Shown here: positions 1-7,790 of the stretch, in pieces | Layout of the letters: each line of letters opens with the position of its first letter | Position numbering within the stretch: position 1 is the first letter of the stretch | Source of the DNA: JAPLST01 sp964397565 | Lineage (GTDB): Bacteria; Auribacterota; UBA3054; JAPLST01 | Reading direction: 5' to 3' | Assembly (NCBI GenBank): GCA_964397565.1 | Contig: CAYNJC010000064.1 | Location: 1-12,350 of the forward strand | DNA: 12,350 nucleotides | Made by a program: the position numbers and the translations under genes | Notes under the pieces: model-generated | Told to the model about the DNA's origin: nothing | Database searches by the model: none | What the model saw: only the letters and a program-made list of their open reading frames with translations

Positions 1-5
1 CAACC

Positions 6-46
6 GGACATTTCTACTGAACGTAACCATAGGACATTTCTATTGA
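6..46. repeat. Direct repeat GGACATTTCTAYTGA (two copies, possible mobile-element end)
   Basis: The 15-base unit GGACATTTCTACTGA at 6-20 recurs as GGACATTTCTATTGA at 32-46, a period of 26 bases with one difference. Closely spaced short repeats like this are typical of transposase-binding sites at insertion-sequence ends, and the similarity between the upstream regions of genes 1 and 2 starts just after it (about position 67). No transposase is visible because the window ends here. An operator pair is the alternative. Confidence 0.5.
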
Positions 47-70
47 CTTGCAACACGAAATGAGCGGGTA

Positions 71-99
71 TTGACATTGCACCTGCATTATGGTATACT
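71..99 (+). promoter_or_regulatory. Sigma-70 type promoter of gene 1 (TTGACA - 17 bp - TATACT)
   Basis: The -35 box TTGACA at 71-76 is a perfect match. A 17-base spacer leads to the -10 box TATACT at 94-99, preceded by TG one base upstream (91-92), an extended -10. Transcription should start near 106, leaving a leader of about 157 bases before the ATG at 263. The same arrangement, with the same first ten bases TTGACATTGC, stands in front of gene 2. The reading frame of gene 1 is open back to a TTG at 71, but that codon is the -35 box and cannot be the start. Confidence 0.85.
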
Positions 100-124
100 A
101 CGTTCACACGGTCATTTTGGCTTA

Positions 125-191
125 ACTCCGCGTGGAGTCATGAGCAGTATGTTGGTCAGTAGCATATTCCCCTCTTTGTGCCGCGTGCGGC
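125..191 (+). promoter_or_regulatory. Structured mRNA leader of gene 1 (two conserved hairpins)
   Basis: Hairpin A is ACTCC-GCGT-GGAGT at 125-138. Hairpin B is the near-palindrome GCCGCGTGCGGC at 180-191, followed by GC-rich TGGCGCGCG that could pair differently. Both recur in the gene 2 leader with identical spacing: 25 bases from the -10 box to hairpin A and 41 bases between the hairpins. The sequence between them is also alike. Hairpin A carries GGAG immediately before an in-frame ATG at 140. A regulatory RNA or stability element is likely. I do not recognise it as a known riboswitch class. Confidence 0.6.
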
Positions 192-251
192 TGGCGCGCG
201 TGGTTGTCAATAAAAGTATGGCTCGTCTGCCTGCCTCTCAACCAATTCACC

Positions 252-256
252 AGGTG
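252..256 (+). promoter_or_regulatory. Ribosome binding site AGGTG of gene 1
   Basis: AGGTG lies six bases before the ATG at 263. It decides the start: the codons that follow begin an ordinary signal peptide (MKK, hydrophobic core, A-x-A). The gene 2 leader is nearly identical here, with AGGTGTTTCCC before its own ATG. Confidence 0.75.
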
Positions 257-262
257 TTTCCC

Positions 263-3250
263 ATGAAAAAGCTTGTCACATTTTCGATCATGGCAGTTGT
301 TCTGTGCGCGCTGAGCGCCGCTGCGGTAGTCTTCAACGCCGAGCGCTTCAATTACCCAATGGGCGATCTCGTTGCAAACAGCGGCGGCATATGGCATTAT
401 TGGCAGGGCAATCCACCCGCGCCGGTGGTGACCAATCTGTATCCCTACGGCAGTAGCGGCACGAACCTGACGCTGGATGACGCATGGCAAGAGGGATTGT
501 GGTTCTACAACAATGTTTTCGAAAGCTCGACGGAGGCCATCGTCGGCTTTTCATTTGCGGCAGTCAGCTCGATCAATGAAGACTATTATGTGTTCTTCTG
601 CTCCGGCGATGCGGCCGCGCAGGATTCAGGCTACGCCGATTCAGGCTTGGGTGGCTTCATCATCAACTGGGTTACACCGGCGGCGTACACCAACGTTGTC
701 TCGCTGCATCTCTGGAATGCTTTTGGCATTTACGAATTGTCGTTGAGTTTGCCGGCCGCGCTGCCCGGCAATACACCGCCGTGGCACGATGTCCGGGCTG
801 TCATGTACAAGACCATGCCGGGTGGCATTACCGGCGGCTATGCCCGCATTTATATTGATGGCGTGTATCTCGGCAATGTCCCCTTCCCACTGCAGAACCT
901 CAACAATCTGACTACCAATGCGCTTAACTGTGTCGATCTGTATCAAACCACCAATGTGGATCCGGACAATCGCTCGCGCGTCTTGATTGACAATATCTTT
1001 CTTGAATCCCGCCAGAATTACACGCGCTATGTCGCGCCGACCGGTAACGATGCCAACGACGGCTTGACCCCGGCCACGCCGTATCAGACCATCGCGCAAG
1101 CCACCTGGCAGATTCCCTCGGGCGCGGACGACCGCAAGTCGCTGATCAATGTCGCGCCGGGTGTCTACCCCAACGAGTACACCATCAAGAGCGTGACCAA
1201 CAACTGGAAATACGGCCTGTACATCCGCGCCGGTCAGGTTGATCGGCCAAACTGCTATGATGTGGCGGTGCAAGGCAGCGGCGCGAATAACACGATCATA
1301 CTGCAGGATTTCTCGACCGTGCCGGGCATCACGCTGCTTGAGCAAACGATGGGCTTTTACATTCGCGACTTGAAGGGCTGGATCATTCAGGACATGCAGG
1401 TGCAAGTGACCACCAACATGCCGCAAGACGCCTGGGCATGGTACTATGCCACCGTCGGCACCTTTATGAGTTGCCGCGATAGCAGCTTCATCCGCTGTCT
1501 GGCAACGATGCCGCAGGATTGGGCCAAGGGCAAGTCCGGCTACCACTTGAACGGCGGCGGCGGTCTGACGCTGTTAGGCTGCGCCAGTGTCGGTGGCGGC
1601 ATGGGCTTTAACGTCGCGGGCGGCCCGCAAGCGCCATTGACCATTGCCAGCAACACCTTTGTCGGCGCGGCCAAAGGCACCTCCGAGGGCAATTCTGGTG
1701 TCGCCATGGTGTTCAATGGCGGCAGCGGCATGGTCACACGCTGCATCGTGGCCAACCCCCAGCGCGGCGGTGTTCTGGGCGGCTTGGGCGACATCGTGCA
1801 TTCGGTTGAAAACAACTACTACAACTGCGGTACCAACGGCACCACGTATTATGACAGCGGCACCATCATTGTCAACAATGACGTTTACCGGGACCCGCTG
1901 CTTGCCACCTACCTGGGCTATCCTGTCTCATCGCCCTACCTGGGTTACGGCTGGCACTATTGGCCGGGTGAACTGGTCAACAGCTCGTGGCCGATGGCTG
2001 GGCGCAACAAACAACGCCAGGGCTGGTACACGAATGGCACGCCGCTGACGGTGGCCGGAATTCTGTGGACCAACACCAGTGCCATGGCGGCGGACAGCAT
2101 TTGGGGTTGTGGCATGCGGTTGGGCAGCACGGCAACGGACGGCCAACGCATCTTTGCGGCAGTCAATCCGGTCGCAGCGAACAACCAAGCCACGCTGCTG
2201 GCGCTCAATCCGCAAACCGGCACAACGATCTGGAACGCGGTGCTGGGCGGCGCAGGCCGCTTCTGCTATGGCACGCCAGCGGTGGGTGAAACCATGGTCT
2301 ATATCGCCGAAGTCTTGGACGGGCCGAACCAGCAAGTGTATGGCGTCAATTCGGTCAACGGCCAAATTGTCTGGAGCAACAGCGTTGACACGATGAACGG
2401 CTCGGCCATGCTGCTGCATAACGGCAAGCTGTACTTCGACACCGACTGGAATGCGGCCGGCCTGTGGTGCTTGAACGCCATGTCCGGTGCGGTGCTCTGG
2501 TCCAACCAGTTTGCCGGTGGCAACTGGGGCACGAGCGGCATGCCGCTCAGCCCGGATGGCAACACGGTCTATAACCATGGCGACGATGGTATTCTGCATG
2601 CCGTTAATGCCAACAACGGCAGCACGGTCTGGACTGCCGGCCCGTACGAAGGCGGCCAGGGCGATACCGAGCCGGTGGTTGATAATGCCGGCAATGTGTA
2701 TTGCATGTACCCCGGTGTGACGAATGACGACCCGTCGGCGGTGCTGTACAAGTATGCGCCCGACGGCAGCCCGCTCTGGTCGTTCCGGTTCTACCATGAA
2801 ACGGATGATGGCGGCTTGGCCTTCAGCCCGGATGGCAATACCTTGTATGTCACGATTGCCTCGACCTCGGCCGACCTGGGCTTGTTCGCGTTTGATCCCG
2901 TCACCGGCGCCGAGAAATGGCGCATAGCGGCCGGCAAGTGCGGCGGCAGCCCCGTCGTGGCAGCACCCGGCAACCGCATCATCGGCGTGTTTGAAGAAGC
3001 CGGTACGATCTGGGCGCGCGGCATTCAGGATAACGGCGCCAGCGCGACAATCCTCTGGAGCGTCTCGCTCGGCGCACCGCAGGACGGCTGGCTCAGCAAG
3101 ACGGCCATGATGCGCCCGGCCATTCTGGCCAACGGCAATGTCATGGTGCAGAACCCGTCCGGCTTGATCGCCTGCATCTACAATGTGCCGGAACCGACGC
3201 TGCTGTTGGGCATGGTGGCGGGACTGGCGCTCTGGCTGCGCAAACGCTAA
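263..3250 (+). CDS. Exported PEP-CTERM protein: LamG-like domain, beta-helix and PQQ-type propeller
   Basis: The product is a 995-aa exported, probably surface-anchored protein. A signal peptide spans residues 1-21 (MKK, hydrophobic core, cleavage likely after SAAA). Residues ~22-252 look like a LamG/concanavalin-type beta-sandwich, with CSGD at 113 and a closing IDNI motif. Residues ~255-560 begin with YVAPTGNDANDGLTP and read as a DUF1565-type right-handed parallel beta-helix rich in G, N and V. Residues 576-971 form a PQQ-type propeller: it opens with WPMAGRNKQRQGW and has repeats ending in W such as LLALNPQTGTTIW and LFAFDPVTGAEKW, eight W-ended strands in all. VPEP at 975-978, a hydrophobic stretch and terminal RKR make the PEP-CTERM signal that exosortases recognise. 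No catalytic site of quinoprotein dehydrogenases or polysaccharide lyases was found, so I infer a binding or structural role. The start is chosen from the AGGTG site and signal peptide; an in-frame ATG at 140 is a less likely alternative. Confidence 0.9.
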   Translation: MKKLVTFSIMAVVLCALSAAAVVFNAERFNYPMGDLVANSGGIWHYWQGNPPAPVVTNLYPYGSSGTNLTLDDAWQEGLWFYNNVFESSTEAIVGFSFAAVSSINEDYYVFFCSGDAAAQDSGYADSGLGGFIINWVTPAAYTNVVSLHLWNAFGIYELSLSLPAALPGNTPPWHDVRAVMYKTMPGGITGGYARIYIDGVYLGNVPFPLQNLNNLTTNALNCVDLYQTTNVDPDNRSRVLIDNIFLESRQNYTRYVAPTGNDANDGLTPATPYQTIAQATWQIPSGADDRKSLINVAPGVYPNEYTIKSVTNNWKYGLYIRAGQVDRPNCYDVAVQGSGANNTIILQDFSTVPGITLLEQTMGFYIRDLKGWIIQDMQVQVTTNMPQDAWAWYYATVGTFMSCRDSSFIRCLATMPQDWAKGKSGYHLNGGGGLTLLGCASVGGGMGFNVAGGPQAPLTIASNTFVGAAKGTSEGNSGVAMVFNGGSGMVTRCIVANPQRGGVLGGLGDIVHSVENNYYNCGTNGTTYYDSGTIIVNNDVYRDPLLATYLGYPVSSPYLGYGWHYWPGELVNSSWPMAGRNKQRQGWYTNGTPLTVAGILWTNTSAMAADSIWGCGMRLGSTATDGQRIFAAVNPVAANNQATLLALNPQTGTTIWNAVLGGAGRFCYGTPAVGETMVYIAEVLDGPNQQVYGVNSVNGQIVWSNSVDTMNGSAMLLHNGKLYFDTDWNAAGLWCLNAMSGAVLWSNQFAGGNWGTSGMPLSPDGNTVYNHGDDGILHAVNANNGSTVWTAGPYEGGQGDTEPVVDNAGNVYCMYPGVTNDDPSAVLYKYAPDGSPLWSFRFYHETDDGGLAFSPDGNTLYVTIASTSADLGLFAFDPVTGAEKWRIAAGKCGGSPVVAAPGNRIIGVFEEAGTIWARGIQDNGASATILWSVSLGAPQDGWLSKTAMMRPAILANGNVMVQNPSGLIACIYNVPEPTLLLGMVAGLALWLRKR
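1988..3250 (+). repeat. Propeller plus PEP-CTERM module, copy 1 (duplicate of 6508-7770)
   Basis: This 3' part of gene 1 aligns almost without gaps to the 3' part of gene 2; the only length change I see is one codon just before VPEP. By eye about four residues in five are identical, and long nucleotide runs match exactly, for example 2670-2708 against 7190-7228. The upstream central domains are far less alike, so the boundary is sharp. Confidence 0.85.
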
Positions 3251-3284
3251 GCGCGCGCAGCAGCACCTGATTGGTAAGTTACAC

Positions 3285-3311
3285 GGAAGGCGGGGCAAGC
3301 CCCCGCCTTCC
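3285..3311 (+). terminator. Terminator-like hairpin after gene 1
   Basis: An 11-bp perfect GC-rich stem GGAAGGCGGGG (3285-3295) pairs with CCCCGCCTTCC (3301-3311) around a 5-base loop. It sits 34 bases after the gene 1 stop. It is followed by TGCGTTATAT rather than a run of T, so termination may be incomplete. The stem is almost the same as the one after gene 3. Confidence 0.65.
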
Positions 3312-3323
3312 TGCGTTATATGC

Positions 3324-3338
3324 CGCGCCGCAGGCGCG
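3324..3338 (+). other. Second intergenic hairpin CGCGCC-GCA-GGCGCG
   Basis: A 6-bp all-GC inverted repeat with a 3-base loop lies 12 bases after the terminator-like stem of gene 1. It could assist termination or be a protein-binding palindrome. Apart from this, the terminator, the TTCATGGCGCAA repeats and the gene 2 promoter and leader, I see nothing else recognisable in the 425 bases between genes 1 and 2. Confidence 0.35.
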
Positions 3339-3418
3339 TGTGCGGGTCTGGTCATCACGCCGAGAATGCGGTGCTTTTAAGAATGAGGCTTGTGTGAACG
3401 TCAGCTTCGTGTATTCCA

Positions 3419-3465
3419 TTCATGGCGCAACGCATCTTTTTGTGTGTGCCTTTTTCATGGCGCAA
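3419..3465. repeat. 12-base direct repeat TTCATGGCGCAA upstream of the gene 2 promoter
   Basis: TTCATGGCGCAA occurs at 3419-3430 and again at 3454-3465, exactly 35 bases apart start to start. The second copy ends 9 bases before the -35 box of gene 2. The position suits an activator or operator pair. Nothing like it is found before gene 1, although the two promoters are otherwise alike. Confidence 0.5.
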
Positions 3466-3474
3466 ATCAAGGTG

Positions 3475-3503
3475 TTGACATTGCCTGCATGTTATGATAT
3501 AGT
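3475..3503 (+). promoter_or_regulatory. Sigma-70 type promoter of gene 2 (TTGACA - 17 bp - TATAGT)
   Basis: TTGACA at 3475-3480 and TATAGT at 3498-3503 are separated by 17 bases, with an extended -10 TG at 3495-3496. It matches the gene 1 promoter in both boxes, in spacing and in the TTGACATTGC start. Transcription should begin near 3510, giving a leader of about 165 bases. Confidence 0.85.
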
Positions 3504-3528
3504 ATATCCAGCGCTTGTTTTTGGTTTA

Positions 3529-3595
3529 ACTCCGCGTGGAGTCATGCGCAGTATGCTTGCCAGTGATAAATCCTCCTTTTTGTGCCGCGCGCGGC
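3529..3595 (+). promoter_or_regulatory. Structured mRNA leader of gene 2 (paralogue of the gene 1 leader)
   Basis: Hairpin A, ACTCCGCGTGGAGT at 3529-3542, is identical to that of gene 1. Hairpin B at 3584-3595 is the perfect palindrome GCCGCGCGCGGC and differs from gene 1 only in its centre (GC for GT). Spacing to the -10 box and between the hairpins is unchanged. Downstream the leader is 9 bases longer than in gene 1, a multiple of three, and the frame stays open into the gene in both copies. Confidence 0.6.
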
Positions 3596-3664
3596 TGGCG
3601 CGCGTTGCGTGTAAGTACAGGTATGGTTCGTCGGTCTGTCTCTCCGTTCATCACTCAATCAACA

Positions 3665-3669
3665 AGGTG
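3665..3669 (+). promoter_or_regulatory. Ribosome binding site AGGTG of gene 2
   Basis: AGGTG stands six bases before the ATG at 3676, the same motif and distance as in gene 1. It selects the start that gives a normal signal peptide (MKKL...SASA) over the in-frame upstream ATG at 3544. Confidence 0.75.
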
Positions 3670-3675
3670 TTTCCC

Positions 3676-6600
3676 ATGAAAAAGCTCTTCGCATTTTTGG
3701 TCATGGCCGTTGTTCTGTGCGCATTGAGCGCCTCGGCCGGCTCGGTCTATTGGGAAGGATTCAATTACTATTCCAATGGCTACGGCGTCATTAATCAATC
3801 GGGCGGCAAGTGGCTTCCGTGGCAAGGCCCGAACAATAGCAAGGACAACAGTGTGACGAACGCGCCGGCGCGCTTCGCCAACACGCTGCGCTTGACCCAG
3901 CTTGATGGAGCTGGCGGCTTTAGCGAAGTGTGGTCCATGTTCCCGCAGGATGCGTTTCAGTATTGCCCGCAGGTTTCGGTGACGTTCTCGTTTTTCGTGC
4001 CGGCGGCGACACTCTCCGATAACTTCTCACTGTATTTCTGCAGCGGCGACATTGCGACGACCAATTCATCCTACGGCTCGTCCGGGCCGGGCGGCATTAG
4101 CATTAATGGTGTCACGCCGGGCGCGGCGACCGCCTCGGTCGTCTATGATAATGAATATCTGGCGGGCGGGGCGCTGGTTGGCAATGTGAGCAAGGAAGCC
4201 TGGCATGACCTTCGCATGGATTTGACCAAGCCCTTGGTTGGCACGACTGGCTCGATTTTCTTTACCTTGGACGGCCGTCCCATTGGCTCAACTATCTTCC
4301 CCCTCCAGAATGTCAACAATACGATCACGGGCCTCTTCAATGTGCTTGATTTCTATGCCAACGGCAACGACATCATGTATATTGACAACATTATTGTGGA
4401 AGACCGGCCCGTCGACCTCGTCGCGACGAATTTCTATGTGGCCGTAACCGGCAACGACGCCAATGACGGCCTGACGGCGGCAACCGCCTGGCGCAACCTC
4501 TCCCACGCCCTCGACAAACTGTGCTATCTCGGCGCGCAAATGAATCCCGGCGCGGTCGTCAGCAGCACCGTGGCACAGCCCGTACCGACCAACAACTGGA
4601 TCGCGATCAATGTCGGCACCGGTCTCTACATTGACGTGGCCAACTGTCCCTCGATTGATGTGCCACCGCGCGATGTTTATCGCCTTGGCTATGACACCAA
4701 CGTCCCCGCAGTGAACGCCGAGGTGATGTGTCACAACTTCCTCTTGATCCGCGGCGCGGGTATCGGCAAGACCACCTTTGTTCAGACCTTCGTCAACGAA
4801 TTCAAGTTTAAGGTCTATGCGCGCTTTTTCCGCCTCGAGGATTGCACGGTGCAAGGCCTGTCCGACGCCTCGATCGGCTTTTTCAACAACATCATCCAAA
4901 TGCGGCCGGTGAACGGCATGGGTATTGACTACCGGGTCGAGCGCGTGCAGGTCTGCCACGCCGCGAGCGAGCCCGGCACGCTGACCGGCCAGCGCACCGG
5001 CCTTGGCTTCTTCGAGAACTGGCAACGCCTGCGCAACAAAGTCGCCCGCGGCTGTCTCTTCAACAACGTCGGCGCCGGTCTCTTGAATTACAATAACCTG
5101 AACCAGTATCCGATGCTGGCGGAGAACTGCACCTTCGCCGACCTGCCGGGCGACTATGGCGGGCGCGGCAACGGCATCATCTGCGAAGGCGCCGGCGGCA
5201 TCGTCAAGAACTGCTTGTTCGTCAACATCGGCACCAATGCCACGGCAGCTGATCGCGGGCATGCCGTCAGTGCGTGGCCGATTCTCACCGCCAATCTGAA
5301 CACGGCCTTCTCGGATATCATCCTGATCGACAACAACATGGTCAACATCGGTTTGGGCGGCGCCAATTATATTGAGCAGCAAGTCGGCGCGGCGTACATC
5401 CGCAATCTCGACCAGCAGACGTTTGCGCCGGTCGTCTTGCAAACGCTGGATGACATGCCCTATCGCGCGGGCCTCGGCAACATTGGCTACAAGGCAGCCC
5501 GCGGCGGCACGTACTATATCGACCAGAAGTCGCCCGTCCTGCGGGATGGCGGCGCGATCGGCAGCAGTTGGGCGACAGCCTATCGCAGCGTCAGTGTTCC
5601 GGTCAGCCTGCTGAATCAGGCGCCGCCGCTGAGCGATGCGACCTACCCGGTCACGTTCAACATCCGCGGCTTCTTCACCAACCAGTTCACGGCCTCGAAC
5701 GGCAATCCAATCGTCGGCCGCGGCCTGCAGTATGCCGGTGACTATGTCAGCTTCATCGGCGATAACCCGACCAACACGATGCTGTACAAGAGCTCGGCCT
5801 TCCGCAACGAGACCGGCTCGGACGGGCGCAACCTGACCATCTATCCGGCCAGCAAGCAGAGCTGCACTATTCGCAATATGTCGCTTGTGGCAGAATACTG
5901 GTTCCCGCCCGGCGCCGCCGGCGGTTATTCTCTCGGCGCGTTCCGCAACTGGGACACAAAGAGCTATCTGTCCAATGTTTATGTGCATGCGCTGCACTGC
6001 GACACCAACACGATGGTGGTCTCGGACGACGAAGCCCAAGTCACGGCGGCCATCAGCATCAGTGGCGCGCCGCGCCTGGAAGCAGAAGACAGTTGCTTTG
6101 ACGGCGGCTACAACGGCTTCCGCGCCAATGACAACACCCTGACACAGAAGTTCACCCGCTGTACCTTCCGCGGCACCTATCGCGCGACCGGCGATGCGCT
6201 CGGCGGTTACGGCATCCTGCTGGTGGGCGGCGGCCGCAATGTCATGGTCGACAAGTGCATCCTGGGTGCATCCGACAAGGGCGCCGTCTACGTCGGCAGC
6301 ACGGCGGTCGTGATGGGCGATGACAACATTGTCTACGGCAACGGCACCACCGGTGTCGTGCTCGAAGCGGGCGCCATTGACTTGCTGACCAACAGCAAAA
6401 CATTTGACCCGCTGCTGGGCACCTATGACGGCCACAAATATGGTTCGCCCTACCGCACGACCGGGTATGGCTGGGCCTATCGTCCACTCGGGCTGGCCAA
6501 CAGCTCGTGGCCGATGGCCGGGCGCAACAAACAGCGCCAGGGCTGGTACACGAATGGCGCGCCGCTGACGGTGGCTGGCATTCTGTGGACCAACGCCAGC

Positions 6601-7770
6601 GCGGCGGCGGCAGGCAGCATGTGGGATTGTGGCTTAAAGCTGGGCAGCACGGCGACGGACGGCGAGCGCGTCTTTGCGGCGCTCAATCCGGTCGCGGCCA
6701 ACAGTCAGGCCACGCTGCTGGCACTCGATCCGAGCACCGGCACGACGATCTGGAACGGGGTGCTGGGCGGCGCGGGCCGTTACGGTTACGGCACGCCGGC
6801 GGTGGGTGAAACCATGGTTTATATCGCCGAAGTGTCTGATGGTGCCAATCAGCGCGTCTATGGCGTGGACCGGGTCACGGGTATCCCCGTCTGGAGCAAT
6901 CAAATCGATAACATGATGGGCGCAGCCATCCTGCTGCATAACGGCAAGTTGTACTTCGACACCGACTGGAATGTGTCCGGCCTGTGGTGCTTGGATGCCA
7001 TGTCCGGCACCGTGTTGTGGTCCAACCGCTTTACTGCCGGTGAATGGGGCTCCAGCGGCACGTCGGTCAGCCCGGATGGCAACGCGGTCTACAATCATGG
7101 CGATGATGGCATGCTGCACGCCATTAATGCCAACAACGGCGCGACGCTGTGGACTGCCGGTCCGTACGAAGAAGGCCAAGGCAATAACGAGCCGGTGGTT
7201 GATAATGCCGGCAATGTGTATTGCATGTTCCCTGGTGTGACGAATGGTGACCCATCTGCAGTACTGTACAAGTATGCGCCGGATGGCAGCAACCTCTGGT
7301 CGTTCCGGTTCGACAATGAGACCGATGATGGCGGCATGGCCTTCAGCCCGAATGGCAATACGTTGTATGCCACGATTTCCTCGACCTCGACCAACGCGGG
7401 CTTGTTCGCGTTTGATCCCGTCACCGGCGTCGAGAAATGGCGCGTGTATGCCGGCAAGTGCGGCGGCAGCCCCGTCGTGGCAGCGCCCGGTAACATCATC
7501 ATCGGCGTATTTTTCGACGCCGGCGGAATCTGGGCGCGCGCTATCCAGGATAACGGCACCAGCGCGACGATCATCTGGAGCATCTCGCTCGGCGCACCGC
7601 ATACAGGCTGGCTCAGCGTGTCCGCCATGATGCGCCCGGCCATCATGGCCAACGGCGATGTCATCGTGCAGAACCCGGCCGGCAGGATCGCCTGCATCAC
7701 GGTGCCGGAACCCGGCGCAGTGCTGGGCGTGGTGCTGGCAGCCTTGGCGCTGCTGCGCCGCAAACGCTAA
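3676..7770 (+). CDS. Exported PEP-CTERM protein: LamG-like domain, two tandem beta-helices and PQQ-type propeller
   Basis: The 1364-aa product has a signal peptide (residues 1-21, cleavage after ASA). A LamG-like sandwich follows at ~22-250, with CSGD at 122 and IDNI near the end, related to gene 1. A first parallel beta-helix runs from ~253 (FYVAVTGNDANDGLTAATAW). A second starts at ~613 (YYIDQKSP...GSSWATAYRSV, a typical helix-domain opening) and runs to ~930; both are rich in short G/N/V/C turns. After a linker shared with gene 1 (DPLL-TY-G...GYGW) comes the PQQ-type propeller, 945 to ~1340, again with eight W-ended repeats. VPEP at 1343-1346, a hydrophobic segment and terminal RRKR make the sorting tail. 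It differs from gene 1 mainly by the extra helix. The protein probably sits on the cell surface or in the matrix and binds a glycan or partner protein; no enzyme active site was recognised. Confidence 0.9.
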   Translation: MKKLFAFLVMAVVLCALSASAGSVYWEGFNYYSNGYGVINQSGGKWLPWQGPNNSKDNSVTNAPARFANTLRLTQLDGAGGFSEVWSMFPQDAFQYCPQVSVTFSFFVPAATLSDNFSLYFCSGDIATTNSSYGSSGPGGISINGVTPGAATASVVYDNEYLAGGALVGNVSKEAWHDLRMDLTKPLVGTTGSIFFTLDGRPIGSTIFPLQNVNNTITGLFNVLDFYANGNDIMYIDNIIVEDRPVDLVATNFYVAVTGNDANDGLTAATAWRNLSHALDKLCYLGAQMNPGAVVSSTVAQPVPTNNWIAINVGTGLYIDVANCPSIDVPPRDVYRLGYDTNVPAVNAEVMCHNFLLIRGAGIGKTTFVQTFVNEFKFKVYARFFRLEDCTVQGLSDASIGFFNNIIQMRPVNGMGIDYRVERVQVCHAASEPGTLTGQRTGLGFFENWQRLRNKVARGCLFNNVGAGLLNYNNLNQYPMLAENCTFADLPGDYGGRGNGIICEGAGGIVKNCLFVNIGTNATAADRGHAVSAWPILTANLNTAFSDIILIDNNMVNIGLGGANYIEQQVGAAYIRNLDQQTFAPVVLQTLDDMPYRAGLGNIGYKAARGGTYYIDQKSPVLRDGGAIGSSWATAYRSVSVPVSLLNQAPPLSDATYPVTFNIRGFFTNQFTASNGNPIVGRGLQYAGDYVSFIGDNPTNTMLYKSSAFRNETGSDGRNLTIYPASKQSCTIRNMSLVAEYWFPPGAAGGYSLGAFRNWDTKSYLSNVYVHALHCDTNTMVVSDDEAQVTAAISISGAPRLEAEDSCFDGGYNGFRANDNTLTQKFTRCTFRGTYRATGDALGGYGILLVGGGRNVMVDKCILGASDKGAVYVGSTAVVMGDDNIVYGNGTTGVVLEAGAIDLLTNSKTFDPLLGTYDGHKYGSPYRTTGYGWAYRPLGLANSSWPMAGRNKQRQGWYTNGAPLTVAGILWTNASAAAAGSMWDCGLKLGSTATDGERVFAALNPVAANSQATLLALDPSTGTTIWNGVLGGAGRYGYGTPAVGETMVYIAEVSDGANQRVYGVDRVTGIPVWSNQIDNMMGAAILLHNGKLYFDTDWNVSGLWCLDAMSGTVLWSNRFTAGEWGSSGTSVSPDGNAVYNHGDDGMLHAINANNGATLWTAGPYEEGQGNNEPVVDNAGNVYCMFPGVTNGDPSAVLYKYAPDGSNLWSFRFDNETDDGGMAFSPNGNTLYATISSTSTNAGLFAFDPVTGVEKWRVYAGKCGGSPVVAAPGNIIIGVFFDAGGIWARAIQDNGTSATIIWSISLGAPHTGWLSVSAMMRPAIMANGDVIVQNPAGRIACITVPEPGAVLGVVLAALALLRRKR
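6508..7770 (+). repeat. Propeller plus PEP-CTERM module, copy 2 (duplicate of 1988-3250)
   Basis: This is the 3' end of gene 2, collinear with the 3' end of gene 1 and starting with the same SSWPMAGRNKQRQGWYTNG. The hydrophobic sorting tail itself is the least alike part (GAVLGVVLAALALL against TLLLGMVAGLALWL), while the blades just before it are well conserved. Confidence 0.85.
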
Positions 7771-7790
7771 ACTTTGTGTAACTATTGCAA

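Noticed and set aside
71..262. Taking the TTG at 71 (and likewise the TTG at 3271) as the start of genes 1 and 2.
   Set aside because: Position 71 is the -35 box of the promoter and 3271 lies before the gene 1 terminator, upstream of the gene 2 promoter. The ATGs at 263 and 3676 have AGGTG sites and give proper signal peptides.
1988..3184. PQQ-type repeats as evidence for a PQQ-dependent alcohol or glucose dehydrogenase.
   Set aside because: The domain is about 400 residues without the adjacent-cysteine pair, catalytic aspartate context or haem site of those enzymes, and it sits in a multi-domain anchored protein. The repeat is widespread in non-enzymatic propellers such as BamB.
4753..4776. 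GAGIGKTT in gene 2 resembles a Walker A nucleotide-binding loop.
   Set aside because: It lies in an exported beta-helix where 'GAGxxKTxxV' turns are common, and there is no Walker B motif or P-loop fold around it.
4288..6435. A 715-codon open frame on the minus strand inside gene 2, and similar long minus frames at 1928-3358, 641-1546 and 6634-7890.
   Set aside because: They mirror gene 1, 2 codons rich in G/C third positions, have low-complexity A/V/D/H/R composition with no domain pattern, signal peptide or convincing ribosome site. Those at 1928-3358 and 6634-7890 resemble each other only because the sense genes are duplicates.
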